Shown: piece by piece, positions 56,945 through 64,000 of the stretch
How positions within the stretch are numbered: the first letter of the stretch is position 1
Layout of the letters: the number at the start of each line of letters is the position of its first letter
Source of the DNA: VBAS01 sp964508655
Lineage (GTDB): Bacteria > Bacteroidota > Bacteroidia > Chitinophagales > Chitinophagaceae
NCBI GenBank assembly: GCA_964508655.1
Contig: CAZDUO010000004.1
Span: forward strand, 35,940-99,939
DNA: 64,000 nt
Direction of reading: 5' to 3'
Notes under the pieces: generated by a model
Database searches by the model: none
What the model saw: the letters and a program-made list of their open reading frames with translations, nothing else
Told to the model about the DNA's origin: nothing
Made by a program: the position numbers and the translations under genes

Positions 56945-58009
56945 TTAGTAAACTTTATTTCTCAGGTCAGGACATTTGAAGTCTCTCTTGGAACCCTGGA
57001 AGGAATTGAAGATACCTTCTTTGATGAGAGAAAATTCGAAAGCGCCGCGGCCGTTATTATAGTTTTTCAATGTAGATGTAGTGGCATCATAAGTGAATGT
57101 GGCCCTGATGTCATTCCATTGCAACCCGATCATCGGCACAAAAGCATCCTGGTAACGGTAATACAAGCCGGCGATGAGCTGGTAGGTACCATCGCCCGAA
57201 AGATCATAATGTGCATTCAGTCCCCCGACAATTTCCATTGCCTTTGCCTGCGTGGTAAAATAGACATTGGGATTGATGAGCCATTGGTTATTTACCAAAA
57301 TGCTGCCGTTCAAAAAACCGATATGCCGTACCGCTATGCGGTTGTCAATACCCGGCGCTGCATTAAAGAAAGATTCCCTTGGCCTGTTTACATGATGCGC
57401 CGAATAACCGGCATTCAAATAAACTTTATCGTTGGGAAAATAAGCATAGTTTAATCCCAGCTGAATATCGAGGTAATTGATGTTGTTGTTGGCCAGCGCT
57501 ACCGAGGTTGGCAATTTGTTATCGAAAAATTTGCCGTCGAACTGGTCGGGAAATTTCAGGTTGGTTACGTTAATCTGTTTATTTGACCAGCCCACATTGA
57601 AACCGGCGCTGACAAGACTGCCCGCATCAATAAGCTGGTGATATGCCAGCGAGCCATAAATTTTTGTGGAAGTAAGATTGCCGCTGCCGGCCACATCACG
57701 AATAATAACACCACCGGCGCCAATCCAGCCCGTTTCAAAACGGTTGCGCATCACCTGTGCATCGCCAAAAGCACTCATGGTTTTGTACGGAATGGCCATG
57801 ATGCTCGACCACTGGTTGCGGTAATTTATTCCCACACGGTAATCGCCCCCGGGAATAAAACCCGTATTGGCCGGGTTGGTGGTAAGCGGCGAATTCATGA
57901 ACTGGGAAAAATGAAGATCCTGACTGAAGACACAAGGTGTATGGCCCAGGAAAAAAAACACGAATCCTAAATGACAAATTCCAAATAATGTTTTGCGCTT
58001 ATTTTTCAT
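56945..58009 (-). CDS. PorP/SprF family type IX secretion partner protein
   Basis: 354 residues with a long signal peptide (FGICHLGFVFFFLGHTPCVFSQ). The family opening DLHFSQFMNSPLTTNPANTGF follows the signal directly, then a predicted barrel (YRVGINYRNQWSSIMAIPYKT, HHVNRPRESFF, LIAGLYYRYQDAFVPMIGLQW, GRGAFEFSL). It resembles the protein at 42047 in plan (same first motif, NRP and GRG blocks) but is clearly divergent. It starts 23 bp after the stop of the large PKD protein on the same strand, so it is probably the dedicated partner of that cargo. Confidence 0.93.
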   Translation of the reverse strand: MKNKRKTLFGICHLGFVFFFLGHTPCVFSQDLHFSQFMNSPLTTNPANTGFIPGGDYRVGINYRNQWSSIMAIPYKTMSAFGDAQVMRNRFETGWIGAGGVIIRDVAGSGNLTSTKIYGSLAYHQLIDAGSLVSAGFNVGWSNKQINVTNLKFPDQFDGKFFDNKLPTSVALANNNINYLDIQLGLNYAYFPNDKVYLNAGYSAHHVNRPRESFFNAAPGIDNRIAVRHIGFLNGSILVNNQWLINPNVYFTTQAKAMEIVGGLNAHYDLSGDGTYQLIAGLYYRYQDAFVPMIGLQWNDIRATFTYDATTSTLKNYNNGRGAFEFSLIKEGIFNSFQGSKRDFKCPDLRNKVY

Positions 58010-58032
58010 TCACACATTTTCAAATTATCAAA

Positions 58033-61000
58033 TTATCGTATCAAAGTTATGTCACCTTTTTTAGTTGTTTTAGTACCGTCGAAAAATTCCACGTCCAGCG
58101 TATAGGCATACACATCCATGGGCTGCAGCACTCCTTTGTATTTTCCGTCCCAGCCTGTGTTTCTGTCGCTGGTTTCAAACACCTTTTGTCCCCAGCGGTT
58201 CCAGATGATAAAACGCATTTTGGTAATGCCGAAGCCCCTCACCATCACCACACTGTTTACATCGCCGCTCTGCGGGGTAAACGCATTGGGTACATCCACC
58301 AGCGCCGCTATCAATGCCCTTACATCGCGGCAAAGCGTATCGGCGCAGCCGGCCGCATTGATGGCAACCAAACAAGCCGTATAAGTGCCGGTAACATTGT
58401 ACTGGTGTTGCACGGGCAGGCGGGATGTGGTAACAAGCGTATCGCCATCGCCAAAAAGCCATTTAAAGTTCACGGCATCCGGCGAAGCAAGGTTGCTGAA
58501 AGTTGTTGGTGTGTTTTCCACCGGCGGATCGGGAGTAAAGCTGAAATTGGAAAACGGGTTATTGAAAACATTTATGGTAAGCGATGTGGTGTCGGAAATA
58601 TTACAGGTATTGGGGTCGGTGGCGATTAAAGTAATGGTGTAAGTGCCGGCAACTGTATAAGTATGCACCGGGTTGGTGGCCGTACTTGTATTGCCATCGC
58701 CAAAATTCCACTGGAAGGTTTGCCCGGCAATGGAAGTATTGTTGAACTGCGCAGTATAAGGCACACAGCCGGTTGGTGGTGTGGTAAACTGTGCCACCAC
58801 CAGCGGTGCAATGCTGATGGTTTTTATTACCGTATCCGGCGCATTGCAGTATGCTGTGTCAACAAGAATAAGTTTTACTGTGTAAGAGCCCGGCGCTGCA
58901 TAGGAATGAAATACGGATGCTGTGCCGGCAGTAACCGTAGGCGAACCATCGCCAAAATCCCAGACAAAAGATTGGTTGGTAAATGGACGAACGGGTGGCG
59001 CCACAGATAAATTATCAAACCTGTATTTCAGTGAATCGCAGGGCGCCAGTTTTACAGGGTTGAAATCAAGCACAGCCTGCAAATCACCTACTTTAATATT
59101 GATGTATGATGTGTCGCGTATGTTGCAGGTAGTAGAATCTTCGGCTATCAACATTACCTGGAAAACACCCGGGGTATTAAAAATATGAGTGATGTTAGGT
59201 GTGGTAGTGATTACCGGGTTGGGCAACGTGCCATCGCCAAAATACCAGTAGTATGTAACTGCATTGGCAATGGTATCTCTGAAATCAACTGTAAGCGGCA
59301 CACAGCCGGCCGTATCTCTTGGCACCCCATTTATCATTGATTGCACACCTGCATCCACACCGGCAAAATCGAAAGATATTTTTATCATAGCGAGATTGCA
59401 ACCTTGCACTGCTGCGGCATTATTATTAGGCCCCCAAACTCCCGGTGTAGTGGGAAAAACAGCGCCACCGGCACAATTGCCGCAAACGGCCTGGTAAATC
59501 ACGCCTTGCCTGTCGAAGCGGCTGGTGCCACCGTCCACATGATCAGTAAAGCCTCCGTTTTGTCCAAAATAACTCCCGAATAGTTGTGAAGTCGCATTCT
59601 TTTTTAATACAAAAAAATAAAAATCGTGCCCGTCGGTTGAGCTTTGAATTGCATCAGCCGTTATTGGCATTCCGGATGTAGAAGATGATTGATAAGGATT
59701 ATTTGGCGGAAAAATGTCGCCACCCCAACCTGATACATAAACATTCTCGCAGTTATCAACCAAAAAAGCCGTGATTGAAATATTGGGTGTGGTGGCCGAA
59801 CGTCCAAAGGTGGTGGAATAAACATAGGCGGACAGGTCAGGTTGCAGTTTAGCTATAAACTGCGGTGCGCTGGCATTGCTGAAAGCAGCATTAATAACCG
59901 GCCATGCGCCCCTTGTTTGCCCGCATACATAAGGAAAGCCCTGCAGGTCGAATTGAATACCAAAAACCTGGTCGGTAGCTGATGTGCCAAGAAATGTAGA
60001 GCGGATAATACCGCCGCCATTATTACTGATGACAGAAACAAATCCATCAATGCCTCCGTTGTTTGAAGTACCGATGGTGCCTGCTGTATTACCGGGAAAA
60101 TTGCCGGTGCTGGCTGTGCCGCCGGCTACATAAATATTTCCGTTTGGTGCAAGGGAAAGCACATAAGCTGCATCATCGGCATTGCCGCCAAGATAACTGG
60201 CAAATAAAACCGATGAAATATTTCCATTCAATTTCAACACTACGCCATCCTGGCTGCCGCCGCCAAAATTGGGTTGAAATACTCCGGCCGTTACCGGAAA
60301 ATTATTTGACCGGGTACAAGAAGCCACATAAGCATTACCGCTTCCGTCAAGTATCACTTCGCTTCTTCCGTCGTCACCATAGTTTTGCTGCAATGAACTG
60401 ATACCACTCCTGTTTGGGTTAATATTCACTCCATCGTCGCCGGTGCCACCGATTCTTTTAGAACCAATCAAAGCTGTGCCTGCAGCATTCAGCTTGGTAA
60501 CAACAATATCATACGAGCCGCATGGCCCTACTAATCCTGCCGCTCCGCCGGTAACAGGATATGAGCCCGTGCCGGTAAGTGGTGAATTAGTACGGCCAGC
60601 AATTACCACATTGCCGGCTCCGTCAACCATAAGGCTGTGAGGTTGATCATCACCAGAACCGCCAATATAGGTTGCAAAAACTCTTGCAGTGCCTGTGGCA
60701 TTAAGCCTGATAATACTCATATCAGATGGTGGTGAACTGGACCCGCCACCCCAAACAGTTTGAAAAGCTCCGGGGCTGACCGGAAAACCTGGCTCGATAT
60801 TAATACCGCCACCATAAAAACTACCATCCGGGCCATAGGTTGCAGTATAACCCCAGTTACTTCCTGTACTTCCGCTGAAAGAAACAAAAATTAAAGTGGG
60901 GTCTATTACCAGTACTTCGTTTGGGTTATAATTTCTTACATCAAACCTTATTTCATTGCCGGTAACTACATATTTGCACGAAACAGTTTTGCGCTGATTG

Positions 61001-61629
61001 TTTTCGTACTGGTACGTGTAAGGCTCCAGTTCCTTCACATCACCCACCGAAGTTTTAATCAGCAGCTCTTTATTACGCACCTCCAGTTTGTCGGCCCCGG
61101 TATAGCGTATAACTATTCTTGCAGGATTGCCGCCGGGCTTTACTACAATGTCATATTTCATCCGTCCGTTTTCTGTATAATATCTTACATCGGTATTGGG
61201 GTAAATATTTTTCAGCGTTATGCCCTGGAAAATCCTGCAGTGACCTGCCCATTTGGAAGGGTCGTCGCCAATAAAATAATTGTTGTAATGAGTCTGCAAT
61301 TTATCCGGTACTACCTCAGTTTGTTCTGAAGCACCGGCAAAAGCAACTGTATAAGCATGTGAACGGAGAATGAAAGGTGAATTTCGTTTTGCAGCATCCA
61401 TATGTCCCTTTGCGTATTCATGAAGCTGCTCCAGGTCCTGCTCGTTATGCTGCACCACGGTAAATCCTTTTTCCCCGATATAAAACTGGCCTGCAGGCAC
61501 ATCGCTTTTGAATTTAATACGGCTGTCCCACTGGCCTTTGTTTTCGATAAATTCAATAATGCCGGACTGGGCGTTTAGTGCAGTGGTGATGAAGAGTAAA
61601 CCAAGGGTTATGTAGCAATTCCGGATCAA
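58033..61629 (-). CDS. large secreted protein: DUF7948-like domain, SBBP propeller repeats, PKD domains, type B T9SS sorting domain
   Basis: 1198 residues with a TTG start at 61629; no ATG fits the signal peptide (NCYITLGLLFITTALNAQ). Domain order: an N-terminal domain with FIENKGQWDSRIKFKS (about 25-240), a region of SBBP-type repeats (VFATYIGGSGDDQPHSL, then DGAGNVVIAGRT; FASYLGGNADDAAYVL; about 250-720), four PKD domains (YYWYFGDG, FVWDFGDG, FQWNFGDG, FKWLFGDG; about 755-1100), and a CHU_C-like sorting domain (VPNAFTPQSGDVN, IIWNRWGQKVFE, NTGWDGKYKG). Export by the type IX system to the surface is predicted. The PorP/SprF gene follows. Function unknown; adhesion is a guess from PKD content. 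Confidence 0.9.
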   Translation of the reverse strand: MIRNCYITLGLLFITTALNAQSGIIEFIENKGQWDSRIKFKSDVPAGQFYIGEKGFTVVQHNEQDLEQLHEYAKGHMDAAKRNSPFILRSHAYTVAFAGASEQTEVVPDKLQTHYNNYFIGDDPSKWAGHCRIFQGITLKNIYPNTDVRYYTENGRMKYDIVVKPGGNPARIVIRYTGADKLEVRNKELLIKTSVGDVKELEPYTYQYENNQRKTVSCKYVVTGNEIRFDVRNYNPNEVLVIDPTLIFVSFSGSTGSNWGYTATYGPDGSFYGGGINIEPGFPVSPGAFQTVWGGGSSSPPSDMSIIRLNATGTARVFATYIGGSGDDQPHSLMVDGAGNVVIAGRTNSPLTGTGSYPVTGGAAGLVGPCGSYDIVVTKLNAAGTALIGSKRIGGTGDDGVNINPNRSGISSLQQNYGDDGRSEVILDGSGNAYVASCTRSNNFPVTAGVFQPNFGGGSQDGVVLKLNGNISSVLFASYLGGNADDAAYVLSLAPNGNIYVAGGTASTGNFPGNTAGTIGTSNNGGIDGFVSVISNNGGGIIRSTFLGTSATDQVFGIQFDLQGFPYVCGQTRGAWPVINAAFSNASAPQFIAKLQPDLSAYVYSTTFGRSATTPNISITAFLVDNCENVYVSGWGGDIFPPNNPYQSSSTSGMPITADAIQSSTDGHDFYFFVLKKNATSQLFGSYFGQNGGFTDHVDGGTSRFDRQGVIYQAVCGNCAGGAVFPTTPGVWGPNNNAAAVQGCNLAMIKISFDFAGVDAGVQSMINGVPRDTAGCVPLTVDFRDTIANAVTYYWYFGDGTLPNPVITTTPNITHIFNTPGVFQVMLIAEDSTTCNIRDTSYINIKVGDLQAVLDFNPVKLAPCDSLKYRFDNLSVAPPVRPFTNQSFVWDFGDGSPTVTAGTASVFHSYAAPGSYTVKLILVDTAYCNAPDTVIKTISIAPLVVAQFTTPPTGCVPYTAQFNNTSIAGQTFQWNFGDGNTSTATNPVHTYTVAGTYTITLIATDPNTCNISDTTSLTINVFNNPFSNFSFTPDPPVENTPTTFSNLASPDAVNFKWLFGDGDTLVTTSRLPVQHQYNVTGTYTACLVAINAAGCADTLCRDVRALIAALVDVPNAFTPQSGDVNSVVMVRGFGITKMRFIIWNRWGQKVFETSDRNTGWDGKYKGVLQPMDVYAYTLDVEFFDGTKTTKKGDITLIR

Positions 61630-61685
61630 TGTTATATTTTTTCCAAATTAACTAAAAAGAGTGACACCGGGTTTTGAATCTTGTG

Positions 61686-63776
61686 TTAAGATATCCGGCT
61701 CCAGGCCGTTTTTCCTTCCAGGCTTTGAAAGTAGCTTTTCAGCCGCAAATTTTCTGCCGAATTAAGCTCAGGGTCTTTTGTTATTATATCATCAGCAAAC
61801 TTACGGGCCAGCTCCAGCAAAGGCCTGTCTTGGACTATGCTTGCCAGCCTGAAGTTTAATACGCCGCTTTGTCTTGTGCCTTCAATATCACCGGGTCCAC
61901 GCATGTCAAGGTCTTTTTCTGCAATGATAAATCCGTTGGCGGTGGCAGTCATTATTTTCATCCTTTCTCTTGCATCATTACCTATATCCTGTGCAGTCAG
62001 CAGTATGCAGTAGCTCTTATCGGCGCCCCGCCCCACCCTGCCACGCAGCTGGTGCAGCTGCGAAAGTCCAAACTTCTCTGCGCTTTCAATCACCATCACC
62101 GATGCATTGGGCACATCCACGCCTACTTCAATCACCGTGGTGGAAACCATGAGCTGCGTATCACCACTAACGAAGCGCTGCATATTAATATTTTTCTGGT
62201 CAGTCTTTTGTCGGCCATGCACCATACTTATCCAGTATTTAGGTTCGGCAAACCAGGCTTTCACATTTTCGTACCCTTTCATCAGGTTTTCGTAATCAAG
62301 TTTATTACTTTCTTCAATCAAAGGAAAAATAATGTACACCTGCCGGCCTTTGGCGATTTCGGTTTTCAGGAATTCCATCACCCGGGGCCGGTCTTTTTCA
62401 TAACGATGCACAGTAGTTACTGGTTGGCGGCCTGGCGGCAGTTCGTCAATCACACTGTAATCAAGATCGCCGTAGGCTGTCATGGCCAATGTACGGGGAA
62501 TGGGGGTGGCGGTCATGACCAGAATATGCGGGGGTGTTTCATTTTTTTCCCAAAGCAATGCCCGCTGCACCACACCAAATTTGTGCTGCTCATCCACAAT
62601 GGCCAGCCCGAGGTTGCTGAACTGCACATCTTTCTCAATCACAGCATGTGTACCGATAAGAATGTGCAATGAACCATCACTTAGTTTTTGCTGAATAATT
62701 TTTCGCTCCGATGTTTTGGTGGAGCCGGTAAGCAGCGCCACTTCCACCGGCATTTGCCGGAGCATTGAAGTGATGCTTTGGTAATGTTGCTGTGCCAGCA
62801 CTTCAGTAGGTGCCATCAGGCAGCTTTGATAGCCGTTGTCTGCCGCAATCAACATGGTGAGTAATGCCACGATGGTTTTGCCGCTGCCCACATCGCCCTG
62901 CAGCAGGCGGTTCATCTGCCTGCCCGTGGCTGTGTCTTTTCTTATTTCTTTTATCACCCGCTTTTGCGCAGCAGTCAGCTCAAACGGAAGATGATGGGTG
63001 TAAAAGCTGTTGAAGAAATCTCCCACTCTGCTGAATGTAAATCCGTGCGAAAAGCGATGACGCTGCGATTTCACTCTTGCCATACGGAGCTGGGCAAGAA
63101 AAAGCTCTTCAAACTTCAGCCGCTTCACCGCTTCATCGTATTCCTGGAGGTTTGCTGGAAAATGAATTTGTGAAAATGCCTTGAACCGGCCGGTGAGCTT
63201 TAACTTTTGTAAAATATCATCGGGCAGGTTTTCAGGTAAATCTTTTTCCGAAATAAGTTTCATCAGCACAGCAGTGAGTTTGCCGAGTTGTCTTCCGCCC
63301 AGCGCTTTTGACCGCAGCTTTTCAGTGGTGGAGTAAATAGGTTCAAGAAAGGATTTGCCTCCTGTTTTATCTGCCGTAAGCAGTTCCATTTCGGGATGCA
63401 CCATTTGCGGACGGCCCTGGAACCAGGTGACACGTCCGAATACAAGATACTGCCTGCCCGGCTCCAGTGTTTTCTGAATCCAGTTGAGACCCTGGAACCA
63501 GGCAAGTTCAAGGTAACCTGATTTATCCTTCAGACCTGCCACCATCCGTCTTCCCCTTTTTGCGCCTATCGTTTCCATGTTCAGCAGCGTGCCGGCTACC
63601 TGTATGTATTCAGTGGCAGAATTGATGTCGCTGACCAGGTTCACTTTTGTTTTATCAACATGCCGGTGCGGGAAATGATAAAGCAAATCACTGAAAGTAA
63701 AAATGCCGAGCTCTTTTTTAAGCAGTTCGGCCCGCTGGGGCCCTACTCCCTTCAGGTATTCAATGGGGCTCTTCAA
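61686..63776 (-). CDS. recG: ATP-dependent DNA helicase RecG
   Basis: 696 residues. The wedge/OB domain (about 60-150) is followed by helicase motifs: RLLQGDVGSGKTIVALL (Walker A), APTEVLAQQHY, IVDEQHKFGV (DEQH variant of DEAH), VMTATPIPRTLAMTAYGDLD, STTVIEVGVDVPNASVMVIE and QLRGRVGRG. The C-terminal DPELNSAENLRLKSYFQSLEG is also typical. RecG remodels stalled replication forks and branched DNA. The start at 63776 (MKSPIEYLKGVGPQRAELLKKELGI) carries the helix-hairpin-helix-like motif expected of the family. Confidence 0.96.
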   Translation of the reverse strand: MKSPIEYLKGVGPQRAELLKKELGIFTFSDLLYHFPHRHVDKTKVNLVSDINSATEYIQVAGTLLNMETIGAKRGRRMVAGLKDKSGYLELAWFQGLNWIQKTLEPGRQYLVFGRVTWFQGRPQMVHPEMELLTADKTGGKSFLEPIYSTTEKLRSKALGGRQLGKLTAVLMKLISEKDLPENLPDDILQKLKLTGRFKAFSQIHFPANLQEYDEAVKRLKFEELFLAQLRMARVKSQRHRFSHGFTFSRVGDFFNSFYTHHLPFELTAAQKRVIKEIRKDTATGRQMNRLLQGDVGSGKTIVALLTMLIAADNGYQSCLMAPTEVLAQQHYQSITSMLRQMPVEVALLTGSTKTSERKIIQQKLSDGSLHILIGTHAVIEKDVQFSNLGLAIVDEQHKFGVVQRALLWEKNETPPHILVMTATPIPRTLAMTAYGDLDYSVIDELPPGRQPVTTVHRYEKDRPRVMEFLKTEIAKGRQVYIIFPLIEESNKLDYENLMKGYENVKAWFAEPKYWISMVHGRQKTDQKNINMQRFVSGDTQLMVSTTVIEVGVDVPNASVMVIESAEKFGLSQLHQLRGRVGRGADKSYCILLTAQDIGNDARERMKIMTATANGFIIAEKDLDMRGPGDIEGTRQSGVLNFRLASIVQDRPLLELARKFADDIITKDPELNSAENLRLKSYFQSLEGKTAWSRIS

Positions 63777-63881
63777 TATGTCGGCTGTGGATGGTATAAA
63801 TTCCTTTTAAACAAATGTACTATTCCGCAGCAAAGAAGCAGGTAACTCGTTTTTTTTTGGCAGGACACAATAAAACACAAC

Positions 63882-63911
63882 TTGCATTGCGGGAAATTTT
63901 TTTTAATTTCA
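63882..63911 (+). promoter_or_regulatory. candidate promoter at the right end
   Basis: TTG (63882-63884), 19 bases, TAATTTCA (63904-63911; six of eight consensus letters), 35 bases before an ATG. Confidence 0.4.
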
Positions 63912-63946
63912 CTTCAGCTAATCCTTATCCTGTCAAACCGGCGCCG

Positions 63947-64000
63947 ATGAACAACCACATCTATCTACTTCAAACCGATATCAATTTTTCTTATTTTAAA
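63947..64000 (+). CDS. start of an unidentified gene, cut by the window end
   Basis: An ATG at 63947 opens 18 codons (MNNHIYLLQTDINFSYFK) up to the end of the window without a stop. A promoter-like sequence lies 35 bp upstream and the direction is divergent from recG. The fragment is too short to name. Confidence 0.45.
   Translation, partial: MNNHIYLLQTDINFSYFK

Noticed and set aside
61869..62672. 267-codon frame on the plus strand opposite recG
   Set aside because: It is antisense to unmistakable RecG helicase motifs and has shadow-type composition.

Overview
The window reads as a draft-assembly scaffold from a member of the Bacteroidota, most likely near the family Chitinophagaceae. Three things support this. 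Several genes are preceded by the Bacteroidota promoter pattern TTG-N19..21-TAnnTTTG. Many products belong to the type IX secretion (T9SS) world: PKD adhesins with type B sorting domains, PorP/SprF partners and a type A sorting domain. The tRNA-guanine transglycosylase lacks the usual zinc cysteines. Two runs of exactly 100 N (7095-7194 and 34909-35008) are scaffolding gaps. No rRNA, tRNA, CRISPR array or recognisable insertion sequence is visible.

Layout. 1-4039: a sugar-oxidation group (5'-truncated GMC oxidoreductase, gluconate-dehydrogenase subunit 3, sugar isomerase/epimerase) and cutC. 4276-6789: a mitochondrial-type citrate synthase and an LptF/LptG-like permease. 7262-12295: a compact four-gene cassette on the minus strand (inner-membrane protein, SH3-subtilase without signal peptide, secreted helical protein with a barrel-like end, endolysin-like M15 peptidase) set between lptG and tgt. 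12509-16650: tgt, a glycosyltransferase, rsmG, an orphan NarL-type response regulator and a probable small RNA. 16660-34836: mainly housekeeping genes (M1 peptidase, IYD-like flavoprotein, rsmI, purS, pssA, pepP, pckA, trpS, gatC, two ABC ATPases, cobalamin adenosyltransferase, fabI, recN, zinc-ribbon coiled coil). 35047-46041: Nif3, DinB, a 15-PKD adhesin with its PorP/SprF partner, aquaporin, peroxiredoxin, a tiny type A sorting-domain protein and an RlmI-like methyltransferase. 46161-56845: grpE-dnaJ, a VWA protein, hpt, a LysM glucosaminidase, an O-methyltransferase, a symporter, a LOG-family protein, two membrane proteins and a GlcD-type oxidase. 56945-63776: a second PKD adhesin/PorP pair and recG. 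Another gene begins at 63947 and runs off the end.

Most interesting. The same palindrome (TACCAC-N3/4-GTGGTA or a close variant) followed by TTG-N19/20-TAnnTT occurs three times: before the response regulator, just after it in front of a hairpin-rich stretch that looks like a small RNA, and before the four-gene cassette. This suggests one small regulon in which an orphan response regulator controls itself, a small RNA and an undescribed cell-envelope or lysis-like system.

Gene junctions carry two kinds of short repeat. One is a CCCCT-AGGGG box that supplies stop codons to fabI and purS and N-terminal codons to pssA. The other is a set of degenerate 7/8-nt tandem arrays, often arranged as inverted arms, one of which is inserted in frame inside rsmG.
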